Part shown: in pieces, positions 9,295-18,309 of the stretch
Layout: every line of letters begins with the position of its first letter
Numbering within the stretch: the first letter of the stretch is position 1
Translations under genes and position numbers: made by a program
Assembly: GCF_000264945.2 (NCBI RefSeq)
Contig: NZ_CP013070.1
Location: forward strand, 620,001-684,000
Reading direction: 5' to 3'
Length of the DNA stretch: 64,000 nt
DNA from: Sphingobium indicum B90A
GTDB lineage: Bacteria; Pseudomonadota; Alphaproteobacteria; Sphingomonadales; Sphingomonadaceae
The notes under the pieces: model-generated
Databases searched by the model: none
What the model was told of the DNA's origin: nothing
The model's input: the letters and a program-made list of their open reading frames with translations, nothing else

Positions 9295-9416
9295 GGCCCG
9301 CTCCGCTTCGCTTGCAGGGAAATCGGCGCCCTGGAATATTGTCTGAATTGGCTTTCCAATCCGTCCGGCGCCCTGTGCGCCGGGCGGCCCGGAAAGCGCC
9401 TTGGGAAGGCCGGAAC

Positions 9417-10700
9417 ATGTCGATCAAACGCATTCTGATCTTGTTGCTTGCCATTGTCGGCACGTCGGTTGCGCAGGCCGAGGACGGGAAATTCACGATC
9501 GCCGTCATTCCGGACACCCAATATTACACCGATTACCGCCATCAGACCGAGGAGGGCTTTCCCTTCGATGCGCGGGAACTCTTCTTCGACCAGATGCGCT
9601 ACATCGCGGAGAACGCGGAATCGCACGGCGGCGACATCGCCTTCGCCACGGCGCTCGGCGATGTCTGGCAACATGCCAGCCAGCGCATGACCCCGGAATA
9701 TGCCGCCCAGGGGTACAAGCATATCCAGACATATCTGACCAGCCTGCCGCAAATCCATCCGGATTCCCGCGTGCTCACGGTCGAAATGCCGACGGCGCGC
9801 CGGGGATATGAGATGATTGCCGGGAAATTGCCCTTCTCGGTCGTGCCGGGCAATCACGACTATGATTCGAACTGGGCCGATTCACGCTGGCCGGAAGGCC
9901 AGGGGGGCCTGCCCAACGGCATGCTCGCCTATGGCGGGCTCAAGAACTGGACGTCCATATTCGGCGCGGACACGCCCTTCTTCAGGAAGAAGTCCTGGTA
10001 TGTCGCCAGCTATAATGGCGGCGCCGACAGCGCCCAGCTCTTCGATGCGGGCGGCTACCGCTTCCTGCATATCGGGTTCGAGATGGCGCCGTCCGACGCG
10101 GTGCTGAAATGGGCAGAGGGCGTGATCAAGCGCTACCCCGGCCTGCCCACCATCGTCAGCACGCACAGCTTCCTCAACCGCGCAGGCGAAAGGCGCGAAA
10201 ATCCCGCCGTGGATTTCAAGGCGGTCAATCCCGTCCACAACAATCCGCAGGACGTGTGGGACAAGTTCCTGTCGCAGAACGACCAGATCTTCCTGATGCT
10301 CAGCGGCCACCAATATGGGCAGGCCCATCGCGTCGACCTCAACAGGTTCGGGCACAAGGTCTATCAGGTGCTGTCGGACTATCAGGGGCGCCGGCAATCC
10401 TTCGTGACCGCCGCGCCCGCGCGAGCGAACGAGCGCGAGACGATCGGCGACGGATGGATGCGGCTGATGCAGTTCGACCTGTCGGGCCCGAAGGCCAGCG
10501 TGCAGGTGAAGACCATCTCCACCTATTACAAGTCCACGGCTTCCAAGCTGCCGACCTATTCGGCATTCTACAAGGAAAAGGAAAAGCCGACTGCGACGGA
10601 CGAGGAGTTCATCGCGTCCGACGAATTCGCGCTGGATCTCGACGATTTCCATGCCCGCTTCGCGCCGGCGCGGTCCGCGCGCGGCGACGGGCGCAAGTGA
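9417..10700 (+). CDS. Exported calcineurin-like metallophosphoesterase
   Basis: 427 aa from the ATG that gives a clean signal peptide (about residues 1-21, ending VAQA); an upstream in-frame ATG at 9312 gives no signal. The metal-binding blocks appear in order: IPDTQYY (DxQ in place of DxH), GDVWQHA, VVPGNHDYD, STHSFLN and LSGHQYGQAH, as in the PF00149 superfamily. The protein probably acts in the periplasm on a phosphoester or phosphodiester. It follows the TonB receptor by 122 bp, so the imported ligand may be phosphorylated. The name 'purple acid phosphatase-like' would be over-specific. Confidence 0.85.
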   Translation: MSIKRILILLLAIVGTSVAQAEDGKFTIAVIPDTQYYTDYRHQTEEGFPFDARELFFDQMRYIAENAESHGGDIAFATALGDVWQHASQRMTPEYAAQGYKHIQTYLTSLPQIHPDSRVLTVEMPTARRGYEMIAGKLPFSVVPGNHDYDSNWADSRWPEGQGGLPNGMLAYGGLKNWTSIFGADTPFFRKKSWYVASYNGGADSAQLFDAGGYRFLHIGFEMAPSDAVLKWAEGVIKRYPGLPTIVSTHSFLNRAGERRENPAVDFKAVNPVHNNPQDVWDKFLSQNDQIFLMLSGHQYGQAHRVDLNRFGHKVYQVLSDYQGRRQSFVTAAPARANERETIGDGWMRLMQFDLSGPKASVQVKTISTYYKSTASKLPTYSAFYKEKEKPTATDEEFIASDEFALDLDDFHARFAPARSARGDGRK

Positions 10701-10860
10701 CGGGCCTGTCGAAGCGACAGTCTCCGGAAGTCATGGCGGGCGCCGGGCCGAACGCGCCGAAGAAAACGGGAAGTCGCGACCCCATGTGAAGCCAGTTTTG
10801 ATGGGCGCCGCGGGGGCAATCCCGCCGCCACATCCGCGCCCCTGGCGCCGGGAGAGAAAA

Positions 10861-12165
10861 GTGGATGAAACCAATCAAGTTGCGACTGCTGCGGCCGCCG
10901 CCGAAGTGCGGAACAGGTCGGGCGCCCGGACGATGCTCTGGATATTGCTCCTGGTCTATATTTTCAACTTTCTCGACCGGCAGATCGTCAACATCCTGGC
11001 AGAGCCGATAGCCAGGGATCTTTCGCTGTCCGACACCCAAATCGGCTTGATGACGGGCCTGGCCTTCGCGCTTTTCTATACGGTGTTGGGCATTCCCATC
11101 GCCCGGTTCGCCGATCGCCCCACGACCAATCGCGTCGGGCTGATCTCCATCTCGCTCGCGACCTGGGCCGGGATGACGGTGCTGTGCGGCATGGCCCATA
11201 ATTTCATCCAGCTCCTGCTCGCCCGCATCGGCGTCGGCATAGGGGAGGCGGGCTGCACCCCGGCGGCGCACTCGTTGATCAGCTCCACGGTCGAACCTTC
11301 GAAGCGTTCGTCGGCCATCGCCTTCTATGGCCTCGGCATTCCCATCGGCACCCTGTTCGGGCTGGCCATAGGGGGCTTCGCCAACGATCTGTGGGGATGG
11401 CGCTTCGCGTTCATGCTGGTGGGGGCTCCCGGCATCCTGATGGCCATGGCCCTGCCCTTCCTGATCCGGGACGAGCGCAGACGGCCGGCGGCCGCTCCTC
11501 CGGCGCCTGGGGCCGACCTGACCGTCGTCGGCGCCCTGCGGGAGGTGTTCGGCACGCGCACCTTCCTTCACCTCGCCATCGGAGCCTCTTTCACGGCCTT
11601 CCTCACCTATGGCAAGAATGTCTGGGCCTTGATCCTGTTTCAGCGCTCGCACGGCCTCAGCGTGGGAGAAACGGGGCTGTTGCTTGGCATCGCCATCGGC
11701 GCGGCGGGGATCGTCGGCACCTGGCTGGGCGGTTACATGGCGGACCGTTTCGGCCGCGTGGACAAGCGGCATATGCTGACCACGCCCGTGATCGGCATGG
11801 CGCTCGGCGCTCCCATTCTCTTCCTCGGCTATTGGATCGACGAATGGCATATCGCCCTCGTGCTGATCTTCATACCCACGGTGTTCAACGCATCCTATTA
11901 CGGCCCGACCTTCGCCTGCCTGCACGGGCTCGTGCGGCCGGAGGCGCGGGCGATGGCCAGCGCCATACTTCTGTTCATGCAGAATCTGGTCGGGCTGGGA
12001 CTGGGGCCGCTTCTGTTCGGCATCTTGTCGGAAATGCTGAAGCCCGCCGTCGGGACCGAAAGCGTGCGATATGTCCTTTATGGCGCGGCATGGCTGGGCC
12101 TGATCCCCGCCTTCTTCCTGTGGCGCGCAAGCCTGCGCCTCAATAGCGAACTGAAGTCGGGCTGA
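10861..12165 (+). CDS. MFS transporter (Spinster-like)
   Basis: 434 aa from a GTG start preceded by GGAGAG; the open frame extends to 10651 inside the previous gene's end but without a ribosome site. About twelve membrane helices; the first loop has NFLDRQIVNILAEPIARDLSLSDTQIG, then GRFADRPT-type loop residues (IARFADRPTTNR), RIGVGIGEAGCTPAAHSLI and GGYMADRFGRVD. This pattern matches the Spinster/sphingolipid-like MFS group common in sphingomonad catabolic clusters. It probably carries the substrate or product across the inner membrane. Confidence 0.92.
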   Translation: MDETNQVATAAAAAEVRNRSGARTMLWILLLVYIFNFLDRQIVNILAEPIARDLSLSDTQIGLMTGLAFALFYTVLGIPIARFADRPTTNRVGLISISLATWAGMTVLCGMAHNFIQLLLARIGVGIGEAGCTPAAHSLISSTVEPSKRSSAIAFYGLGIPIGTLFGLAIGGFANDLWGWRFAFMLVGAPGILMAMALPFLIRDERRRPAAAPPAPGADLTVVGALREVFGTRTFLHLAIGASFTAFLTYGKNVWALILFQRSHGLSVGETGLLLGIAIGAAGIVGTWLGGYMADRFGRVDKRHMLTTPVIGMALGAPILFLGYWIDEWHIALVLIFIPTVFNASYYGPTFACLHGLVRPEARAMASAILLFMQNLVGLGLGPLLFGILSEMLKPAVGTESVRYVLYGAAWLGLIPAFFLWRASLRLNSELKSG

Positions 12166-12210
12166 AGCCGGGAAACGGCTCCTGGAAATGCTTGCGCGGC
12201 CAGGCTCCTG

Positions 12211-13038
12211 CTACGCGCCGCCGGCAAGCGCCCTGATCCGGGCGGCAAGTGAAACGAGGCGCGGCCCGACATCGTTCCGCATCTCATTCTCATTGGTCCG
12301 GAAAGCCGGAACGGCGCACACCAGCGCCAGGCATTCCCCATCGGCGGTCCGCAGCAGCGGAGCCGCCACCGCCAGCGTTTCGGCCCGCCAGGACGAGGCG
12401 AAGCAGAAACCGTCCGTCTTGCAGTCCTCCACGCCCTGGTCGGCCTCCGCCTTTCCGTCGGCCAGTTGCGGGGCGGTCTCCAGGGTCCGCTGGTGAAGCG
12501 CGGCGCGCTCCTCCGGCGACATGAGCGACAGGATCGCGCGGCCGATGGCGGTGCGATAGAGCGGTACGGAAAATCCTATGTCGGAAATATAGTCGGGCAG
12601 CGCCGTGTCGTCCGATCGCGTGACGTCCAGCATGATGGCGTTGAGGTCGTTCGACATGGCGATCGACACGTTGCCGCCGGCCCGCACGGCGAAATCGCGC
12701 ATGAAGGGGCGCGCGATCTGCCGGATCTTGAACCGCGCCAGCAGCGGATAGGCCACGGAAAGAACCTGGGAACCCACGCGATAGGACCCGCTTTCATTGA
12801 GGCCCAGATAGCCCAGTTGGACCAGCGTGTTGGTCAGGCGCGAGACGGAGGATCGCGGCATTCCCGTCCGGGCGGAAATCTCCGAATTGCTGAGCCACGC
12901 GTCATCCGGGCGGAATGCCGCAAGAACCCGCAAGCCCCGCTCCAGCGTCGTGGCGAAGAAGGGGTCGGAATATTTGGAGGAACGCTGTCTCGTGATCGAT
13001 CCCTGGTCTTCGGCCGGCACAGATTTTCCCACTTCCAT
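12211..13038 (-). CDS. IclR family transcriptional regulator
   Basis: 275 aa. The winged helix is at about residues 28-90 (TTLERGLRVLAAFRPDDAWL, SEISARTGMPRSSVSRLTNTL, GYLGLNESGSYRVG), then the IclR effector domain (SIAMSNDLNAIMLD, YRTAIGRAILSLMSPEERA, DQGVEDCKTDGFCFA, VAAPLLR). Ribosome site GGGGATG just before the start. Divergent from the GMC gene, with the palindromic promoter 13176-13204 between them, and the same palindrome before the TonB receptor. It is the likely regulator of the whole 7036-17438 cluster; the effector is presumably a pathway metabolite. Confidence 0.92.
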   Translation of the reverse strand: MEVGKSVPAEDQGSITRQRSSKYSDPFFATTLERGLRVLAAFRPDDAWLSNSEISARTGMPRSSVSRLTNTLVQLGYLGLNESGSYRVGSQVLSVAYPLLARFKIRQIARPFMRDFAVRAGGNVSIAMSNDLNAIMLDVTRSDDTALPDYISDIGFSVPLYRTAIGRAILSLMSPEERAALHQRTLETAPQLADGKAEADQGVEDCKTDGFCFASSWRAETLAVAAPLLRTADGECLALVCAVPAFRTNENEMRNDVGPRLVSLAARIRALAGGA

Positions 13039-13175
13039 CCCCTCGCGTCCGATTCGCCTGTCGGCGCCCGCGCACCAGCTTCCGCAATTACACAGGAACT
13101 GGAGCGGCCAAAAGCATCCTCCTGATAGGCCATGCCGAGAAAATTTAAAAGTTCCGACATACCGACGATAATCCT

Positions 13176-13204
13176 TTGACAGTTTCGATATATGGAACTA
13201 TTAT
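13176..13204 (+). promoter_or_regulatory. Promoter with IclR-type operator in the spacer (GMC gene)
   Basis: TTGACA, 17-bp spacer GTTTCGATATATGGAAC, TATTAT. It differs from the element at 6864-6892 by one base in the spacer and by the -10. A related half-site GTTCC occurs at about 13150. The site lies between the divergent IclR and GMC genes, as expected for a local regulator operator. Confidence 0.82.
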
Positions 13205-13238
13205 GACTTATCATTCAAGCTAAACCGTGGGGGAGGCG

Positions 13239-13263
13239 CCGGATGCAGCAAGCCTGCATCCGG
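13239..13263 (+). promoter_or_regulatory. Perfect stem-loop in the GMC mRNA leader
   Basis: CCGGATGCAG - CAAGC - CTGCATCCGG, a 10-bp stem with 5-base loop about 30 nt after the predicted transcription start. It occludes the ATG at 13243 just after its ribosome site and may control translation or mRNA stability. Confidence 0.6.
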
Positions 13264-13323
13264 CCCGGCCTGAGCCGCGGGTCGCACGAAATGGAATATT
13301 CCCAGCATGAGCATGGCGCATAA
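13243..13323 (+). CDS. Possible 26-codon leader peptide before the GMC gene
   Basis: An ATG at 13243 follows a strong GGGGGAGG ribosome site (13229-13236). The frame encodes a 26-residue peptide beginning MQQACIRPG and ending EHGA, stopping at TAA 13321-13323, inside the GMC coding sequence in another frame. The start codon is embedded in a perfect 10-bp hairpin (13239-13248 with 13254-13263, loop CAAGC). The GMC start itself has no ribosome site, so coupled translation is plausible. It could also be only an untranslated leader hairpin. Confidence 0.4.
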   Translation: MQQACIRPGLSRGSHEMEYSQHEHGA

Positions 13324-14941
13324 CGATGTCCGGACTTCGTACGATTATATCGTGATCGGCGCTGGATCGTCGGGATGCGTCGTCGCCAGCCGGCTCAGCG
13401 AAAGCGGGGAACATTCGGTGTTGCTCGTCGAAGCGGGCGGCCCGGACACGCTGTTCTGGATGCGGGCTCCGCTGGGGACCGGGCAGATGCTGCGCCGGAC
13501 CGACGTGATCTGGCCCTATGAGACGGAGGGGGTGCCAGCGCTCAACGGCCGAAGGCTGAGCTGGCCGCGGGGCAAGGTCGTCGGCGGTTCCAGCTCCGTC
13601 AACGGCACCATCTTCATCCGGGGCCTGCGCGAGGAATATGATCGCTGGCGGCAAATGGGCAATATCGGCTGGGGCTATGACGATGTCCTGCCATTCTTCA
13701 AGAAATTCGAGAATTTCAAGGGCGGAGACCCGCGCTACAGGGGGCGGGGCGGCCCGATTTCGGTGGAGCGCCTCAGGCTGGATCTGCCGGTCACCGGCGC
13801 GTTCCTGGATGCGTGCGCGCAGGCCGGCATAGCGGCCAATGCCGACTATAACGGCGCGTCGATCGAGGGGGCGAGCCCGTTGCAGTTCAACACCCGCTAT
13901 GGACGGCGGCAAAGCGCCGCCGTCGGTTATCTTTCCCCGGCCATGAAGCGCAGGAACCTGCATGTCCTGGCGAACACGCGGGTCAGGAAGATCGATGTCG
14001 TCGGCGGAAGCGCCAGCGCCGTGGTCTTGCAGAACGCCGGCGGGGAACAGACCATCCGCGCCGATAGAGAGATCATCGTCAGTGCAGGCGCGATCGGTTC
14101 ACCGCAGTTGCTGGAGCTTTCCGGGATCGGCAACGGGTTCATCCTCAAAGATGCCGGCATCCCTGTCGTCCACCATTTGCCCGGCGTTGGCGAGAATTTG
14201 ATCGATCACCTGCAAACCCGCATCAGCCTGAAGGCCAGGAATACCGCCGGCCTGAACGAACTGGTCCGCAATTACCTGTTCCGCATGAAGGTGGGGGCGG
14301 AATGGCTGTTCCTGGGCCGGGGGCTGATGTCGACCCCGCTCGCGTCGGCGCATGCCATCGTGCGGTCCCGTCCGGATGCTCCGATGCCCGACCTGAAGCT
14401 CCAGCTTCACCATTTCAGCGGCCAGGATCGGATGGCCTACAGCAAGGATCTGGGGATCGACCCGCATCCCGGCCTGACGATAGGCGTCGTCCAATTGTCG
14501 CCGCGATCGCGCGGCCATCTCCACATATCCTCGCCCGACGCGAATGCCGCGCCCCTCATCTACCCCAACCAGTTCGAGGACGAAGAGGATGTCCGGGTTC
14601 TGACCGCGGGGATCAGGATGGCGCGGACCATCGCGTCGCAGGATGCGCTCTCCAGATTCGTCGTGACGGAATTGCGGCCCGGCGCGGCGGCTTCCTCCGA
14701 TGAGGAGATCAAGGAATATATCCGGCAAAGCGGCCAGACCTCCTATCATCCGATCGGCACGTGCAAGATGGGGCGCGACGACTGGGCGGTGGTCGACGAT
14801 CGGCTGCGCGTCAGGGGGGTCGACCGGCTTCGGGTTGTGGACGCCTCCATCATGCCGACCATGCCGTCCTCCAACACCAATGCGGCCGCCCTGATGATCG
14901 GGGAAAAGGGCGCCGATCTCATCCGCCGGACGGCGGCGTGA
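13307..14941 (+). CDS. GMC family FAD-dependent oxidoreductase (alcohol dehydrogenase/oxidase)
   Basis: 544 aa (a second ATG is at 13313). N-terminal FAD-binding fold YIVIGAGSSGCVVASRLSE and LLVEAGGPD; GMC signature around GGSSSVNGTIFIRG; second signature GAIGSPQLLELSGIG; C-terminal active-site region HPIGTCKMG (catalytic His) and VVDASIMPTMPSSNTNA. The family oxidises primary alcohols to aldehydes. An aldehyde dehydrogenase two genes downstream would take the product to the acid. The reading frame is closed upstream at 13271 and no ribosome site precedes the start, which supports coupling to the leader ORF. Confidence 0.93.
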   Translation: MSMAHNDVRTSYDYIVIGAGSSGCVVASRLSESGEHSVLLVEAGGPDTLFWMRAPLGTGQMLRRTDVIWPYETEGVPALNGRRLSWPRGKVVGGSSSVNGTIFIRGLREEYDRWRQMGNIGWGYDDVLPFFKKFENFKGGDPRYRGRGGPISVERLRLDLPVTGAFLDACAQAGIAANADYNGASIEGASPLQFNTRYGRRQSAAVGYLSPAMKRRNLHVLANTRVRKIDVVGGSASAVVLQNAGGEQTIRADREIIVSAGAIGSPQLLELSGIGNGFILKDAGIPVVHHLPGVGENLIDHLQTRISLKARNTAGLNELVRNYLFRMKVGAEWLFLGRGLMSTPLASAHAIVRSRPDAPMPDLKLQLHHFSGQDRMAYSKDLGIDPHPGLTIGVVQLSPRSRGHLHISSPDANAAPLIYPNQFEDEEDVRVLTAGIRMARTIASQDALSRFVVTELRPGAAASSDEEIKEYIRQSGQTSYHPIGTCKMGRDDWAVVDDRLRVRGVDRLRVVDASIMPTMPSSNTNAAALMIGEKGADLIRRTAA

Positions 14942-14981
14942 GGCAGCCCCCATCACGCATTCTCAATCCTGGAGAGGATCA

Positions 14982-15953
14982 TTGGCAGAGATCGTTCGGC
15001 GTTGCGAGGAAGCAATATCGCTCGGCCTGAAATGGCTTGTCGAGCGCGTATCGGACAGCGGCGAGCTTGAAGGCAGCGAGTCCATATTGTTCGGCTATTA
15101 CAAGGCTCTCCTGACATTGACCGTCGCCGGCCGCTATCTGGAGGCGGAACGCGTCGCGCGCAAGATAAAGCGGGACTTCTACCGGGACGGGCAGTTCGGG
15201 GGCGAGCAATATCCGGCTGCGACGGTCGGACCGATCTACCGGGATTCGTGGCTGACCTGGGGAGCCCATCTGGCCGGTCGCTACGACATGTCCGTTCCGG
15301 CGGCGAACGCCATAAGCCGGCAGCTTTGCCCGACCACGGGCGGCGTCCTTGTCGACGGACAGGGGCGGGTCGTCGATGTCGGCCTGACATGCTGCGCCCT
15401 GACGGCGCTGCTCGCCGCTGGGAGGAGCCATGAGGTCGCGAAGGGAGCCGATCTGGTTCGCGCCCTTGTCGAGGACCAGCCCGAACCCAGGGAGGCGTTA
15501 TATTTCCGGTGGTCGCCTGAAAGGGGATATGTGCGGCCGGCGGCGGGGGAGGATGGCAGGGGCTGGACGGTCCGGCGGTCGGAAAGCGGGCAGATATATT
15601 GGTATATCGGATATGCTCTTGCGTTGATGGCGCAGATGAACCTGCTGACGGGCGAGCGCAAATGGGTCGATGCGGCGGAAAAGCTGCTGGCGTTCGTGAA
15701 CGGATGCCATCCGGAAATATCTGAATCGACCTCCAACGGCAAGATCGCCTGGGGCTGCGCCGAGCTGTTCGCCGTGACCGGGGACAACGGGTTCAGGGAT
15801 GTTTCCGCGCGCATGACGCAATGGATATGCGATGTCCAGGCGCAGGACGGCCGCTGGTATAGATCGCCCGACCAGTCGACCCCCGTCGCGTTCGACGCCA
15901 CGTTCGAGCGCGTCTTCTATCTCAGCCGGATTGCGCGGGCGCTCCAGCGGTAG
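14982..15953 (+). CDS. Uncharacterised helical protein, possible alpha/alpha-toroid enzyme
   Basis: 323 aa starting at TTG, chosen because GGAGAGG lies at ideal spacing; no ATG fits. No signal peptide or membrane segment. The sequence is a series of amphipathic helices with conserved-looking aromatic and Gly residues (GYYKALLTLTVAGRYLEA, DSWLTWGAHLAGRYD, GLTCCALTALLAAGR, YWYIGYALALMAQM, KIAWGCAELFAVTGD, DGRWYRSPDQST). This layout resembles (alpha/alpha)6-barrel proteins such as terpenoid cyclase/prenyltransferase-like or sugar-isomerase/glycosidase-like enzymes. I do not recognise a specific family. It is embedded between GMC oxidoreductase and aldehyde dehydrogenase genes, so it probably acts on the same substrate. 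Confidence 0.75.
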   Translation: MAEIVRRCEEAISLGLKWLVERVSDSGELEGSESILFGYYKALLTLTVAGRYLEAERVARKIKRDFYRDGQFGGEQYPAATVGPIYRDSWLTWGAHLAGRYDMSVPAANAISRQLCPTTGGVLVDGQGRVVDVGLTCCALTALLAAGRSHEVAKGADLVRALVEDQPEPREALYFRWSPERGYVRPAAGEDGRGWTVRRSESGQIYWYIGYALALMAQMNLLTGERKWVDAAEKLLAFVNGCHPEISESTSNGKIAWGCAELFAVTGDNGFRDVSARMTQWICDVQAQDGRWYRSPDQSTPVAFDATFERVFYLSRIARALQR

Positions 15954-15995
15954 ATAAGGGAAACAGCATCCGCGGCGCGCCGGGGATATGGGAGA

Positions 15996-17438
15996 ATGGC
16001 CGTGATGAAGCTCAAAGACGTCTATCCGCTCTATCTCAATAACCGGGCGGCGCAGCCCAATGCCGACCTGGCGGTGACCGACAAGTTCACCGGGGAGGTC
16101 GCCTTCCGCACCGCGCTCGCGACGCCGGAGATCATCTCCGAAGCCATCGCCGGGGCCGCGCGCGCAGCCGAGCCGATGGCGCGGCTGGCGAGCTTCGAAC
16201 GGCGAGACATACTCGCCCATTGCGTCACCCGCTTTCAGGAGCGCTTCGACGAACTCGCCTATGCCTTGTGCGTCGAGGCGGGCAAGCCCATCGCCGACAG
16301 CGAGGGGGAGGTCGGCCGCCTGATCGACACCTTCCGCATCGCTGCCGAGGAAGCGACCCGCAATTATGGCGAGGTCCAGCCGCTCGACATTTCGGCCCGC
16401 GCCAGGGGCTATATGGGCATGTGGAAGCGCGTGCCCATCGGCCCGTGCAGTTTCATCTCGCCGTTCAACTTCCCCCTCAACCTCGCCGCGCACAAGATCG
16501 CCCCGGCCATCGCGATCGGCTGCCCCTTCGTGATGAAGCCCGCGTCGCTGACGCCGCTGGGCGCGATCATCATGGGGGAAGTGCTCGCCGAATGCGACAT
16601 ATTGCCGGAGGGCGCGTTCAGCATCCTTCCCGCATCGCGCGCGGGCGCCGACCTGTTCACCACCGACGACCGGCTTAAGCTGCTCAGCTTCACGGGTTCG
16701 CCGGACGTGGGCTGGGACTTGAAGGCGCGGGCGGGCAAGAAGAAGGTCGTGCTGGAACTGGGCGGCAACGCGGCGGTCGTCGTCGACAAGGATGCCGACC
16801 TGGACCATGCGCTGGCGCGGATCATCTTCGGCGGCTATTATCAATCGGGCCAAAGTTGCATCCATGTGCAACGCGTGATCATCCACGAGGATATTTACGA
16901 CAGGTTCCGCGACATGCTCGCCGCGAAGGTCCGGACCCTGAAATCCGGCGATCCCAAGCTGCGCGACACGTTCATAGGCCCCATGATCTCGGTCAACGAG
17001 GCCAGGCGGCTGAAGGGCTGGATCGACGATGCGGTCGCGGTGGGCGCGACCCTGCTCGCAGGCGGCGGATGCGAAGGCAACATGCTGGAAGCCGCCTTGC
17101 TGGAAGACGTCCCCAACGACACCGACCTCGTGCGGGAGGAGGCCTTCGGTCCGGTGGTCATCCTGTCGAAATTCTCCGACTGGAGGGCCGCGCTCGCCGA
17201 GGTCAACGACAGCAAGTTCGGGCTTCAGGCCGGGCTGTTCACGCGCGACATCCACAAGGTGCTGGAGGCGTGGGACCATCTCGACGTCGGCGGCATCGTC
17301 GTCAACGACGTGTCGAGCTACCGCGTCGACAACATGCCCTATGGCGGGGTCAAGGACAGCGGGCTGGGGCGCGAAGGCGTGCGCTTCGCCATGGAGGACA
17401 TGAGCGAAATCCGCAACCTGGTGATCCGGCGAAGCTGA
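15996..17438 (+). CDS. Aldehyde dehydrogenase family protein
   Basis: 480 aa, NAD(P)-dependent. The N-terminal oligomerisation strand precedes the cofactor-binding domain (GPCSFISPFNFPLNL, KPASLTPLGA, SFTGSPDVGW). The general-base Glu is in VLELGGNAAVVV and the catalytic Cys in SGQSCIHVQR; the C-terminal motif is EEAFGPVVI and NMPYGGVKDSGLGREG. GGGAG precedes the ATG. It probably oxidises the aldehyde made by the GMC enzyme. Final gene of the IclR-linked cluster. Confidence 0.95.
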   Translation: MAVMKLKDVYPLYLNNRAAQPNADLAVTDKFTGEVAFRTALATPEIISEAIAGAARAAEPMARLASFERRDILAHCVTRFQERFDELAYALCVEAGKPIADSEGEVGRLIDTFRIAAEEATRNYGEVQPLDISARARGYMGMWKRVPIGPCSFISPFNFPLNLAAHKIAPAIAIGCPFVMKPASLTPLGAIIMGEVLAECDILPEGAFSILPASRAGADLFTTDDRLKLLSFTGSPDVGWDLKARAGKKKVVLELGGNAAVVVDKDADLDHALARIIFGGYYQSGQSCIHVQRVIIHEDIYDRFRDMLAAKVRTLKSGDPKLRDTFIGPMISVNEARRLKGWIDDAVAVGATLLAGGGCEGNMLEAALLEDVPNDTDLVREEAFGPVVILSKFSDWRAALAEVNDSKFGLQAGLFTRDIHKVLEAWDHLDVGGIVVNDVSSYRVDNMPYGGVKDSGLGREGVRFAMEDMSEIRNLVIRRS

Positions 17439-17535
17439 CGCGGCCGTGGCATTCGGGTCGACGCGGTCCGATCAATCCCCGGCGCTCGACGGAAGGGCCT
17501 TTACCGCCGGCGATTTCGGCGCTTATGCCGGTTCC

Positions 17536-18306
17536 ATGACAGATATGCTTCCCACAGGCCGCGCCGCCGCGACGGTGGTCATCCTGCGCGACCGCCCCGG
17601 CGCGGACGCGGAAATCCTGATGGTGGAGCGCGCATCCAGCATGGCCTTCGCAGCGGGCGCGCTGGTCTTTCCGGGCGGCGCGGTGGATGCCGGCGACCAT
17701 GCCCTGGCCGCGACGATCGCCGACGGCCTGCCGTTGGACGAAGCGGCGGCGCGGATCGCCGCCGTGCGGGAGACGCTGGAGGAAAGCGGCCTCGCCATCG
17801 CCTTCACCTCGCCGCCGGGGCCGGACCGGATCGCCGTCATGCGGCGGGCGCTGGCGGCGGGGGCGGGGCTGGGCGACATACTCGACGACCATGGGCTGGA
17901 AATCGCGCTGGATAGGCTGCTGCCCTTCGCCCGCTGGCATCCCGCGCATCTGGAACAGGCGCGGCGGGTATTCGACACCCGCTTCTACATCGCCCGGGCG
18001 CCCGAAGGACAGGTAGCGAGCGTCGATGCGACAGAGAATGTGGCGCTTTTCTGGAGCAGCGCGGCGGACATGCTGGCGCGTTGCGACCGGGGGGAGGGGC
18101 AGGTCATCTTTCCGACGCGGCGCAATCTGGAGCGGCTGGCCCGATTTGCCAGCTTCGACGATCTGGCCGCCCACGCCTTGTCGATCCCGGTCGAAACCGT
18201 GACGCCCTGGCTTGAGGAAAGGGATGGAAAGCCGCATCTCTGCATCCCCGATCATCTCGGCTATCCGGTGACGGCGGAACCAATCGGGACGGTCCGGCGT
18301 GCTTGA
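17536..18306 (+). CDS. NUDIX hydrolase (NUDT19-like)
   Basis: 256 aa from the ATG just before the conserved core (PTGRAAATVVILRD); a longer frame from 17446 is possible but lacks support. The Nudix box is split by about 20 residues: FPGGAVDAGD, then AAVRETLEESGL with the catalytic REx2EE. That spacing is seen in the NUDT19/NUDT7-like acyl-CoA diphosphatase branch. It hydrolyses a nucleoside-diphosphate-linked substrate, possibly CoA esters. It overlaps nothing; the extensin gene starts 3 bp downstream. Confidence 0.85.
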   Translation: MTDMLPTGRAAATVVILRDRPGADAEILMVERASSMAFAAGALVFPGGAVDAGDHALAATIADGLPLDEAAARIAAVRETLEESGLAIAFTSPPGPDRIAVMRRALAAGAGLGDILDDHGLEIALDRLLPFARWHPAHLEQARRVFDTRFYIARAPEGQVASVDATENVALFWSSAADMLARCDRGEGQVIFPTRRNLERLARFASFDDLAAHALSIPVETVTPWLEERDGKPHLCIPDHLGYPVTAEPIGTVRRA

Positions 18307-18309
18307 GCC

